This document shows positions 7,757 through 15,964 of a stretch of DNA of 64,000 nucleotides, one piece after another; within the stretch, counting starts at the first letter, position 1, and every line of letters begins with the position of its first letter. A program made the translations under genes and the position numbers. The notes beneath the pieces were generated by a model. The model saw only the letters and a program-made list of their open reading frames with translations. It had not been told where the DNA came from and searched no databases. This DNA is from Ardenticatenaceae bacterium (GTDB taxonomy: Bacteria > Chloroflexota > Anaerolineae > Promineifilales > Promineifilaceae): contig WYBM01000063.1 in the NCBI GenBank assembly GCA_011525915.1, forward strand, positions 1-64,000, written 5' to 3'.

Positions 7757-10700
7757 GCCAGCAAATCATCTGTCAGGAATGTGAGTTTGCCAATCCGCCC
7801 GGCAGTAAGTTTTGTAATAACTGCGGCGCTAGATTACCGCTGGGCACCCATATCATCTGCGCCAACTGTGGCAACGCCAACCCAATCGACCGTATTTTTT
7901 GTGACCAGTGCGGCACCCGGCTTATCCCCGAAGAACCCAAACCCGATGAGAAGCCCAAAGACGAGGCATCACCTGCCAGCGGCAAGGCCGCTTTTTCACT
8001 CCCCGCCCGCAAACCAGGGGAAACCGGCGACCTGGATCCGCGAAACGTACCTGATTGGCTAAAAACTGGGAAACACAGTGAAGAAGAAGACGAAGAAGAT
8101 GACCAGCAAGAATTACCGCGCATTGAGGAAATCACCCGTAAAAAGCACACAGATGATCTACCCGAATGGCTCGTTGACGAAGCCGATTCCGACCCTATCA
8201 TTCGCGCGCCTACCATCATCTCCACTGAGTTTTATAAGGATTTGTTAGATCGCGCCGAAGTGGACCTGCCTCAGCCGGATGAGTTATTCCCTGAAGGTGA
8301 CGTAGAGTTGCCAGACTGGCTGCGAGATGATGGGCCAAAGACCGGCCCCCAATCACCGCCGGCCGCAAAGTTGGCCAAATCACCGGGCTCCCCTAAATCT
8401 GAAAAAGGATTAACAGACTGGTTATCAGAACCACCAGAAACGCCGCAGACCCCACTTCCCCCTCGCCGGAAAGAACCGGATACGGGGCAAAGCCTGACAA
8501 GCTGGCTCAGCGACCCGTCAGAAGAACCAAAAGATGAACGGCCGTTGGCCGAACAGACCGACACAGACAGCCTGACAGACTGGCTGTCTGATGATAGTGA
8601 CGAACCAGTTGATGAACCGCCCGGCGATATTCAAGAAAGTTTGACAAACTGGCTGTCTGATTTTTCCGATGAGGTAGAGGTGACAGCAGACGAAACCAGG
8701 CCGGCCGCTGAAAAACCAGATATGGATGGTCTGACAGATTGGTTAACCCCAGGTGCCGAGGAACCAGTGGTCGAAGCCGCCAGCGACATTCACCAGAGTC
8801 TGACAGGCTGGCTGGAAGATTTGCCGGATGAAGACCAGACTGAGGCCGAAGAGCCCGACGCCGAAAAACCAGAGTCTCATCGGTTAACCGAGTGGCTGTC
8901 AACAAATGCAGATATTCAGCAACCGGTTGCTGAAGCAGACAGCGATATTCATATAAGCCTGACAGATTGGCTGGGAGATTTTCCAGACGAAGATGACGGT
9001 GGTGAAGCATTGCCGGTGGTGGAAGAGGCAGATTCTGGTGGCCTGACCGCCTGGTTAACAGGGGAAGAAGAAGATGGGGAACCCACATCTGAAGCTGAGG
9101 ATTGGGATATTTCTGACCGGTTAACAAGCTGGTTAAAAGCAAAAGATGCCGGCACCACGGCCGTACCCACCCCAGATACCCCAGATGATGACACCGATGA
9201 AACACAGGCCTACTGGTTCCTGCAAGAAGATGAACTGCCGGAGGAAGAAAGCACTACTTCCGAACCAAGCTCACCTTCTGAATCACGTTTTGATGAGGCC
9301 GCCCGGCTGGCCGCCTGGTTTGAGAGCAAGCCAGAAGCTAAACCAACCAAAGAACATTTTGAGTGGTTGGAAGAACCTGAACCACCGGTAGCCGCGCCAA
9401 TTAAGCAAAAGATGCCCAGCGACATGGACTGGTTGGATGAAACAGAAGAAGATCTGGCCAACATTTTCCAGTCACAACCGGGCATTGAAGAAGATCTGCC
9501 AGACTGGCTGGCAGGCGTAGCCGCCGCTGCCCAACCACGCATCCCGGCAGATGATGAAGACGACAGCCACGATCTGGATGATATTTTCAGCGCCGAACGT
9601 AAAGCCGCAGCGACAGAGATTGACTTTCTGCGGGAAACAGGCAGTTTACGTCTAGATGATGATGCCACTGACCCATCGAGTGAGGCTGAAGATGAAGATA
9701 CATCCTCAGCTGCGATTTCACCTGATGAACTAGACTGGTTAGCCGCCCTGGCAACGATGGGTGATGACATCCCCTCATTCCTGGATGAGGTAGAAGAAGC
9801 AGCGGCCGAGCCTGAACCATTCGCCGATGAACCTGTGGGCAAAAAAGCGCCAACGGCGCCGGGCCAGGCCGCTGCCTGGGCTGACCATGATGAAAGTGAA
9901 GAGTGGTCCTCCCCCAAAACGTTTAAGACGCCAGAAGAAGCCAGCGAGGCGTTGCCAGCCTGGATCAGCCAATTAGATGCCACCCGTGATTTACCTGATG
10001 ATGAAGATGAGCTGATCCCCAGTGACGAACTACCTGACTGGGTGGCCAATTTGCGACCCAGCCAGGGCATAGGTGACAGCGTCTTACCGGGCGCCTTAAT
10101 GCCTGAAAACCTGGCCGGCGTCCCAGAAGAGTTGGTAGGCGCTGATCTACCAAACTGGCTGCAAGACTTCCCGCGAGATGCTCAGGAGCTGCCGCCTATT
10201 ACCATGCCGGCAGACACCCAACTTTCAGATATTCCTGACTGGCTTCAAGCAGGATTGGCCTTAGATGACGCAGACGCAGACATATTGGCTGACAGTTCCG
10301 GCGGCACGCTAGAGCTGACACCTGTCAGCGACGAATGGACAGCAATTCTTAACGATCTGCCACCGGCCGTACCGCTGGAAGAGATGTTGTCTAAAGCGGA
10401 GATTCCCGATTGGGTCATGGCCCTGAAGCCGGCAGAATTGACTGGCGAAGCCCCCAAGGCACAACCGGCAGGGCCTGAAGAAACCTTTGGCCCTCTGAGC
10501 GGTTTACGCGGCGTGGTAACCATTGAACCTGTTATTGCCTTACCTCGCGTCGCCGGCCCCCTCAAACAATTTCTAGTGAGCCCAGAACAACAACAACAGG
10601 TAGCCTTGTTACGCCAGCTTTCACAAAATGGGCAGTCTACAGACACGGCCGTAACCACTAAAATCAGCCGCGATATTTCTGGATGGCTGCGACCGTTGTT

Positions 10701-11454
10701 CGCCCTCGTCCTGATCATCGCCGTCGTTCTGGGGTTACGGGGAGAGACGCCGGTAGAGATACCAGGCGAAGTGCCTGTCGCGTTGAGTGGCGTGCAATTT
10801 GCGGTGAATAGGGCGACAAGCCATAATGTGCTGGTGGCTTTTGAATACACGCCAGCGATGGCCGGAGAACTGACACCAGCGGCCGAAACATTGTTGGCCC
10901 ATCTCCAGCAGAATGAGAGCCCCACCCTTACCATCAGCCAGTATACCACTGGCGCCACTCTGGCTGAGCAAATTGGCGGGCGGTCAGTTACCCACTTGGG
11001 CTACCTGCCTGGCGGCGCTATCGGGCTGCGTTGGCTAGGTGAGTGCCTTAACGAAAATGCTAATTGCGACCGGTTGTTTGGTCGGCCATTAACAGCCGAT
11101 GAACAGCGCCAATTACAAAATGTGGCCCTTATCATCGTCCTTACCTCTGACCGGCAAAGCCTGGTGAACTGGATCGAACAGGTAGGTGCGTCTGACGACC
11201 GGCCAATGGTGGCTGGTGTTACCCAGGCATTGGCGCCCATTGCTGCACCCTATTTTGAGACACAGCAGCTTGAAGGAGTCTTAAATGGGGTTCCCGGTAC
11301 GGCCGTGTACGAGCAAACCTATTTCACCGGTAACCCTCATACTCAAAGCTTGTTTAGCGCCCAGGTGACAGCGCAAATGCTGCTCATCGTCGTCTTACTT
11401 TTAGGCGCGCTGATTTATATCATTTCAGGAATGATAGAACGCCGCCGCACATAA
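7753..11454 (+). CDS. Giant double-zinc-ribbon, WL-repeat membrane protein
   Basis: 1233 aa. The N-terminus is a double zinc ribbon: CQECEFANPPGSKFCNNC and CANCGNANPIDRIFCDQC, four CxxC knuckles. Residues about 95-900 form an acidic, apparently disordered region with about 25 copies of a short motif, consensus (L/I/P)-x-D/S/T-W-(L/V) (for example SLTDWLSD, DLPDWLAG, ELPDWVAN). A membrane segment follows at about 976-995, then an outer domain of about 200 residues and a final membrane segment with a basic tail (IERRRT). The topology suggests a cytosolic repeat arm and an extracytoplasmic domain. It sits between two polytopic proteins and upstream of the MutL ATPase. Family unknown beyond the zinc ribbon; a scaffold role is inference. 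Confidence 0.75.
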   Translation: MSQQIICQECEFANPPGSKFCNNCGARLPLGTHIICANCGNANPIDRIFCDQCGTRLIPEEPKPDEKPKDEASPASGKAAFSLPARKPGETGDLDPRNVPDWLKTGKHSEEEDEEDDQQELPRIEEITRKKHTDDLPEWLVDEADSDPIIRAPTIISTEFYKDLLDRAEVDLPQPDELFPEGDVELPDWLRDDGPKTGPQSPPAAKLAKSPGSPKSEKGLTDWLSEPPETPQTPLPPRRKEPDTGQSLTSWLSDPSEEPKDERPLAEQTDTDSLTDWLSDDSDEPVDEPPGDIQESLTNWLSDFSDEVEVTADETRPAAEKPDMDGLTDWLTPGAEEPVVEAASDIHQSLTGWLEDLPDEDQTEAEEPDAEKPESHRLTEWLSTNADIQQPVAEADSDIHISLTDWLGDFPDEDDGGEALPVVEEADSGGLTAWLTGEEEDGEPTSEAEDWDISDRLTSWLKAKDAGTTAVPTPDTPDDDTDETQAYWFLQEDELPEEESTTSEPSSPSESRFDEAARLAAWFESKPEAKPTKEHFEWLEEPEPPVAAPIKQKMPSDMDWLDETEEDLANIFQSQPGIEEDLPDWLAGVAAAAQPRIPADDEDDSHDLDDIFSAERKAAATEIDFLRETGSLRLDDDATDPSSEAEDEDTSSAAISPDELDWLAALATMGDDIPSFLDEVEEAAAEPEPFADEPVGKKAPTAPGQAAAWADHDESEEWSSPKTFKTPEEASEALPAWISQLDATRDLPDDEDELIPSDELPDWVANLRPSQGIGDSVLPGALMPENLAGVPEELVGADLPNWLQDFPRDAQELPPITMPADTQLSDIPDWLQAGLALDDADADILADSSGGTLELTPVSDEWTAILNDLPPAVPLEEMLSKAEIPDWVMALKPAELTGEAPKAQPAGPEETFGPLSGLRGVVTIEPVIALPRVAGPLKQFLVSPEQQQQVALLRQLSQNGQSTDTAVTTKISRDISGWLRPLFALVLIIAVVLGLRGETPVEIPGEVPVALSGVQFAVNRATSHNVLVAFEYTPAMAGELTPAAETLLAHLQQNESPTLTISQYTTGATLAEQIGGRSVTHLGYLPGGAIGLRWLGECLNENANCDRLFGRPLTADEQRQLQNVALIIVLTSDRQSLVNWIEQVGASDDRPMVAGVTQALAPIAAPYFETQQLEGVLNGVPGTAVYEQTYFTGNPHTQSLFSAQVTAQMLLIVVLLLGALIYIISGMIERRRT

Positions 11455-11459
11455 CTTCT

Positions 11460-12116
11460 ATGGACGCAGAACGCCTCGAACTCATTGGGCTCATTATCGG
11501 ACTGACCTTGACGCTGTGCATCTACAGCTATCTTTTTATTGGTGACCGCCTCCCCTACCGGCTGGCAATTCATATTCTGGTAGGCGCCAGTGCCGCTTAC
11601 GCCGCCGTTATTGTCATTCGACAGGTTGTACAACCTGTCTATGAAACGATCCGGCAAGACCCCACGCCGGCTGACGCCATTTACCTGGTCGTGCCTATTC
11701 TATTGGCCCTATTTTTACTGCTGCGCCGTCTGCGTGCCGCCATTTGGATCGGTAATACAACCATTGGGCTGCTGGTGGGTGTGGGCGCAGCGGTAGCCCT
11801 TCTAGGGGCGCTTTCCGGTACGCTGCTGCCCCAACTAACCGGCAACATCACAAATGCAGACAGCCCCGTGCGGGGTGTCACCATTGCCGTGTTAGCCGCC
11901 CTGGTTCTGCTTTCCTTCCAATTTACCACGTTCCACGCCAGCAGCAGCGGCCTATGGGAACGTGCTCCCTGGCAGCGGGCGGTGAGTCTGCTGGGGCGGG
12001 CCGTGTTGATGATTACCTTTGGCGCACTATTTGCCACGACGTTAAATACCAGCTTTGTCTTGTTGGCTGACCGAATTTTATTTTTCATGAATGCCTTAAG
12101 CCGTTACCTACCATGA
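11460..12116 (+). CDS. Polytopic membrane protein of unknown function
   Basis: 218 aa with about six membrane helices (first residues 8-26, last about 188-208) and short basic loops (LRRLRAA). No family recognised. It starts 5 bases after the giant zinc-ribbon gene and overlaps the MutL gene start by four bases (ATGA at 12113-12116), so it is part of the same tightly coupled operon. Confidence 0.7.
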   Translation: MDAERLELIGLIIGLTLTLCIYSYLFIGDRLPYRLAIHILVGASAAYAAVIVIRQVVQPVYETIRQDPTPADAIYLVVPILLALFLLLRRLRAAIWIGNTTIGLLVGVGAAVALLGALSGTLLPQLTGNITNADSPVRGVTIAVLAALVLLSFQFTTFHASSSGLWERAPWQRAVSLLGRAVLMITFGALFATTLNTSFVLLADRILFFMNALSRYLP

Positions 12117-13879
12117 TTGACGCGGAAGAAAATGCCCCTATCCAGGCAGTAGATGACCTGGAAAAATCCTTTATCGTAGCCGATATTGGCACCACCAACA
12201 CCACCGTTATTTTGCTGGATACGGTCGCCGGTGCTTACCGGCTGGTGGCACGTGCTTCTGTGCCTACCACGGCACGTTTACCCTGGCTGGATGTCACCAA
12301 ATGTGTCCAGCAGGCGATCACCCGTATCTCTGAAATCACCGGGCGCACCCTGCTGAATGAACGGGGCATTCTGATCCGGCCACCACGCAAAGATGGCTCT
12401 GGCGTGGACCATTTTGCCGCGGTGGTCAGTGCGCCGGCGCCCCTGAAAACGGTCGTGGTTGGTTTGTATGATGAAATGAGCATTGCCAGCCTGCGTAAGG
12501 CGCTGCGCAGCGTTTATATGGAAGAGGTCGATGTTCTTAGCCTGGCGGATACCCGCACAGAGGAGGAACAAATCACGGCCATCATTCATCACCATCCTGA
12601 CCTCATTGCCATTACGGGCGGCACCGATGGCGGAGCGGAAGAGCGATTGCTGCGGCTGATCGAAGTTGTAGGGGTGGCCACGGCCGTGCTTACCCATACA
12701 TACCGGCCCAACGTGGTGTATGCCGGAAATTTAAAGCTGCGCGAGCAGGTGCGCGCGTTGATGGAGGAAAATGCCCACGTACATATGGCCAACAACGTAT
12801 GCCCAGACCTGACCACAGAACAGCTAGATGACGTGATACGCATTGCCAACGATCTCTATGAAGATATCAAGATTCATAATTTACCTAGCCTGCATGAATT
12901 AAATGAATGGGCCAGTTACCCTATGCTGCCGTCAAGCCGGTCATTTGCCAGTATCTGTCAATACTTCGCTGCTTTACATAAGCAACGGATTTTGGGCGTA
13001 GACCTGGGCAGCAACAGCGCGACTATTGCTATGGCCGATGCCCATCATATACAACTGGCTATTCGTACAGATATAGGCATGGGTGAACCAGCTCCCTGTT
13101 TATTACGGAAAATTTCACCAGATGCTATTGCCCGCTGGATACCAGAAGAAATTGAGGCCGCAGACGTGGCGAATTACGTTTTCAACAAAGGGGCACACCC
13201 GCAAACAATACCCGTAACAGAAAGCGACCTGCACCTTGAACAGGCCATGGCCCGCGAGATGCTGCGTTGTGCCTTGATGGAAACGGCCGTGGAATGGAAC
13301 TGGGTGCGCGGTCACCAGCCTTACCTGCCAGCTTTTGACCGCTTACTGGCCCATGGCAGCACGCTGGCCAACATGCCACGGCCTGGTCAGGTGATGCTGC
13401 TGTTATTAGATGCGCTGCAGCCGGTGGGTATCTTTTCTGTGTCACTAGACCAATATGGGGTACTGCCTCCTCTGGGGGCCTTAGCTGCACCACAACCCCT
13501 GGTCGTTGTCCAGGCACTAGAAGCCGGGGTAATGTCTGAACTTGGCTGGGTCATTGCGCTGGCGGGCAAGGGGCAGACTGGTAAAAAAGCAATGGATATA
13601 GCCATTGAATCAGCCCATGGTCGTTTCGAAGGCGAAATTGAGTTTGGGAAGATCGAGATCTTTCCAATTCCCCCCGGCCAGGAAGCCAAAGTGACTGTAA
13701 AACCGACGGGGCGTTTTGATATTGGTTTTGGCGCCGGTCAGGGTAAAACGTTGACCTTACAAGGCGGTGCTGTGGGCGGCCTGGTCGTCGATGCCCGTGG
13801 ACGGCCGTTAAATTTACCTCGTGATGACACAGACCGCCGCAGCCTGATCCGCAAATGGCAATGGGACTTAGGCGGTTAA
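12113..13879 (+). CDS. MutL (GlmL)-type ASKHA-fold ATPase
   Basis: 588 aa. The N-terminal phosphate-binding loop DIGTTNT (residues 24-30) and the later ITGGTDGG and GVDLGSNSATIAMAD blocks match the MutL_glut family of actin/Hsp70-fold ATPases. The family was named from glutamate mutase operons (mutS-mutL-mutE), where it is thought to act as a chaperone. No mutase or B12-binding gene is in this window, and here the gene is embedded among membrane proteins and followed 12 bases later by a hybrid-motif protein. That argues for a different job, possibly powering or organising a membrane assembly (inference). Confidence 0.85.
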   Translation: MIDAEENAPIQAVDDLEKSFIVADIGTTNTTVILLDTVAGAYRLVARASVPTTARLPWLDVTKCVQQAITRISEITGRTLLNERGILIRPPRKDGSGVDHFAAVVSAPAPLKTVVVGLYDEMSIASLRKALRSVYMEEVDVLSLADTRTEEEQITAIIHHHPDLIAITGGTDGGAEERLLRLIEVVGVATAVLTHTYRPNVVYAGNLKLREQVRALMEENAHVHMANNVCPDLTTEQLDDVIRIANDLYEDIKIHNLPSLHELNEWASYPMLPSSRSFASICQYFAALHKQRILGVDLGSNSATIAMADAHHIQLAIRTDIGMGEPAPCLLRKISPDAIARWIPEEIEAADVANYVFNKGAHPQTIPVTESDLHLEQAMAREMLRCALMETAVEWNWVRGHQPYLPAFDRLLAHGSTLANMPRPGQVMLLLLDALQPVGIFSVSLDQYGVLPPLGALAAPQPLVVVQALEAGVMSELGWVIALAGKGQTGKKAMDIAIESAHGRFEGEIEFGKIEIFPIPPGQEAKVTVKPTGRFDIGFGAGQGKTLTLQGGAVGGLVVDARGRPLNLPRDDTDRRSLIRKWQWDLGG

Positions 13880-13891
13880 GGGCCACCAAAA

Positions 13892-14953
13892 ATGGAACAT
13901 CATACACGTACAACCATTATTCAATCAGGCATCAAAATCCGCCGGGAGCGCGCCTTGCCCCAAAGCGGCGAAGTAGGCACGGGTGTAGGCAATGATGTCA
14001 CCCCTAACCTGGTGGTTGCCCGTATGCCCTTAGAAACCCATTTTGCTATCGTAGACGCCAGTGAAATTTTAGACGTGCCCCCGGAAAAGGTGACAGATTA
14101 TGTGATTGTGGAAAAGGAGGCGATCGTCGATGTGGGGACAGTGCTGGCTCAAAAGAAACAGTTATTCCGGTCCCGGCAGGTGTTAGCGCCGGCCGAAGGG
14201 CTGTTGTTTGACGTTTTTAACGGCCGTATTGTTGTTCAACAAACATCAGAATGGCTGGAAAGGCGGGCTATGGTTAGCGGCCGGGTTGTGAGTTATGTGG
14301 GTGATCGCGGCGTCATCATTGAAACCTATGGCACCCTGATTCAGGGTGTGTGGGGATCAGGCATGGAAAACTTTGGCAAGCTCAAAGTCGCCACCCGCAG
14401 CAATACCGGCTTCCTGACCAAAGATCAAGTTTCTGGCGATGTGGCTAGCCTGGTTTTGGTTGCCGGCCGCGTGGACCATTTAGAAGTACTGCAGCTGGCC
14501 GACGAGAAGGGGATAGCCGGCATTGTCGCCGGCAGCATGCCTGCCGAACTGTGTGAAGCAGCCCTGACCCTTCATTACCCCGTGATCCTCACCGAGGGCA
14601 TCGGCAAACAAAATATGTCCCCCGCCATTTTTAGCCTGTTGCAAAAAGCAGACGGGCGGGAAACGTCGCTTTTTGGTAGTTATGAACAAAGCCGAGGACA
14701 GCGGCCAGAAATCATTATTCCAGAGTCAGCGACACCCGCTAGTGAAGCGGTTACAGCCAACAAACCGGTTCGATTAGGGCAAACTGTCAGATTGTTGCGG
14801 GCACCTTATGCGGGACAATCAGGCAAAATCATCAAAATTTATACCTTATCTCAAATAGTGGCAACAGGCGCAAAAGCTCAAGGGGTAGACGTGCAGCTGG
14901 CCGATGGCAACGTGGCTTTTGTTCCTTTTGCCAACTTTGATGTGATTATCTAA
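13892..14953 (+). CDS. Protein with hybrid-motif-like core and KOW-like C-terminus, MutL-linked
   Basis: 353 aa, soluble. The middle contains a duplicated barrel-sandwich/hybrid-like pattern (VLAPAEGLLFDVFNGRIVVQ and SYVGDRGVIIETYGTLIQGVWGSG), and the C-terminus (residues about 290-353) resembles a KOW/SH3-type barrel (GQTVRLLRAPYAGQSGKIIKI ... VQLADGNVAFVPFANFDVI). Between them lies an alpha/beta segment (LEVLQLADEKGIAGIVAGS). I know no name for the family. It is the last tightly packed gene after MutL and is likely its partner. Confidence 0.65.
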   Translation: MEHHTRTTIIQSGIKIRRERALPQSGEVGTGVGNDVTPNLVVARMPLETHFAIVDASEILDVPPEKVTDYVIVEKEAIVDVGTVLAQKKQLFRSRQVLAPAEGLLFDVFNGRIVVQQTSEWLERRAMVSGRVVSYVGDRGVIIETYGTLIQGVWGSGMENFGKLKVATRSNTGFLTKDQVSGDVASLVLVAGRVDHLEVLQLADEKGIAGIVAGSMPAELCEAALTLHYPVILTEGIGKQNMSPAIFSLLQKADGRETSLFGSYEQSRGQRPEIIIPESATPASEAVTANKPVRLGQTVRLLRAPYAGQSGKIIKIYTLSQIVATGAKAQGVDVQLADGNVAFVPFANFDVII

Positions 14954-15044
14954 CCTGACCCAGGCTCTGGCCGGGTTTTGACTGTGCCCATAAGTGGCGT
15001 GGTCAGCAGACCGGCCACAACAGAAAACGAAATGGAGGTAAAGC

Positions 15045-15731
15045 ATGGAAGACGAATTCATCGAAGACGATTTCTTGGAAGAAAGTGAAGGATCAGCCAA
15101 TAACCGTCCGTTCCTGATTATTGTGGGGGCATTGGTGACAGTGTTCATCCTGGCGGCAGCTTGCACGCTGATTCTTTTGACGGTGCGGGGGAGGGCAGAA
15201 TCAACGTCGGCAGAAGCAATGGCCATTGAAACGCAAAACGCCATCACCATTGTCACAAACACGGCCGTAGCCCAATTTATTGCCCAGACAGAAACCGCAC
15301 AGGCGCTCCCTACCAATACGCCGGAGATACCACCTACCAGCACCCGTACACCAGCGCCAGCCAGCAGCACACCCCCTCCCACGGAAACCCCGGTCATAGA
15401 CGCGGCCGCCGGTGAAGGGGCAGGTGCCGCAGGAGAAGAAGGCGATACTGAGACGGGCGGCGGCGAAGATGCCGGGGAAGGGGTTACCGGTACAATCATC
15501 ATTGGCGGTGAAGCGGGCACCGGTACAGACAGCGGTGTAACTGTTTCAGACACCACCGATAGCGCCGGCACAGGCAGCGTTATTCTGGGAGGAACAGCAA
15601 CGCCCATAACCGCAACAGGGGGAACAGCAAGTGCACTGCCCCAGACTGGCCTGGAAACCTGGGTCATCGCCCTGATCGGTTTGCTTTTAATAGGCGTACT
15701 TGTTGCCGCTCACCGCCTGCGCACTCATTAA
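15045..15731 (+). CDS. Surface-type protein with N-terminal membrane segment and LPQTG sorting signal
   Basis: 228 aa, preceded by GGAGG at 7 bases. An acidic N-terminus (EDEFIEDDFLEE) precedes a membrane segment at about residues 24-47. The next about 150 residues are low complexity, rich in T, P, G, E and A. The C-terminus is a canonical sortase signal: LPQTG at 198-202, a 19-residue hydrophobic stretch and a basic tail (HRLRTH). With both an N-terminal anchor and an LPxTG end the protein could be a wall-linked tether. No sortase gene is in the window. It follows the MutL cluster by 91 bases and is closed by a hairpin. Confidence 0.65.
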   Translation: MEDEFIEDDFLEESEGSANNRPFLIIVGALVTVFILAAACTLILLTVRGRAESTSAEAMAIETQNAITIVTNTAVAQFIAQTETAQALPTNTPEIPPTSTRTPAPASSTPPPTETPVIDAAAGEGAGAAGEEGDTETGGGEDAGEGVTGTIIIGGEAGTGTDSGVTVSDTTDSAGTGSVILGGTATPITATGGTASALPQTGLETWVIALIGLLLIGVLVAAHRLRTH

Positions 15732-15737
15732 GAAACC

Positions 15738-15769
15738 GGAGATTAGAGATAGTTCGACCTCTAATCTCC
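15738..15769 (+). terminator. Hairpin terminator of the MutL cluster
   Basis: GGAGATTAGAG at 15738-15748 pairs perfectly with CTCTAATCTCC at 15759-15769 across a 10-base loop, 7 bases after the stop at 15731. It is followed by a short T-rich stretch (ATCTTTA). Confidence 0.65.
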
Positions 15770-15776
15770 ATCTTTA

Positions 15777-15830
15777 GGTAATCGGCAACAGTAACTCAAA
15801 AATAAAAATCGCTTGAGGTGTTGCCGATTC
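15777..15830. repeat. AATCGGCA hairpin element, copy 1
   Basis: AATCGGCAAC at 15780-15789 pairs with GTTGCCGATT at 15820-15829. A related element lies at 41111-41166, sharing the outer GGTAATCGGCA, an inner ATCGCTT and the closing CCGATT. Both copies are intergenic and lie downstream of a gene end. Confidence 0.55.
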
Positions 15831-15946
15831 CTCAAGGAAACCGCAGTTCATTCACTCTCTTCAGGTATGCCAAACAGCTTCTGCGGTTTACCTAAACCCA
15901 GTTTTCTTTGCCAGTACCAAACGCCTGATTTCCCTGGTGACGCTTA

Positions 15947-15955
15947 TGCTATAAT
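15947..15955 (+). promoter_or_regulatory. Extended -10 promoter, almost leaderless
   Basis: TGCTATAAT gives a perfect TATAAT (15950-15955) with the TGn extension and no good -35 box. Transcription would start near 15962, only about 3 bases before the ATG at 15965, and no ribosome binding site is present, so the message is probably leaderless. Confidence 0.55.
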
Positions 15956-15964
15956 ACGTACACC

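Noticed and set aside
8507..10070. Long minus-strand frames (232 and 286 aa) opposite the giant zinc-ribbon gene
   Set aside because: Composition is Ser/Arg/Leu-rich from reading Asp/Glu/Trp codons backwards; no motifs, no ribosome binding sites, wholly inside a well-supported gene.
12113..13879. DNA mismatch-repair MutL
   Set aside because: The sequence has the ASKHA phosphate loops of the glutamate-mutase-associated MutL family and no GHKL ATPase motifs.
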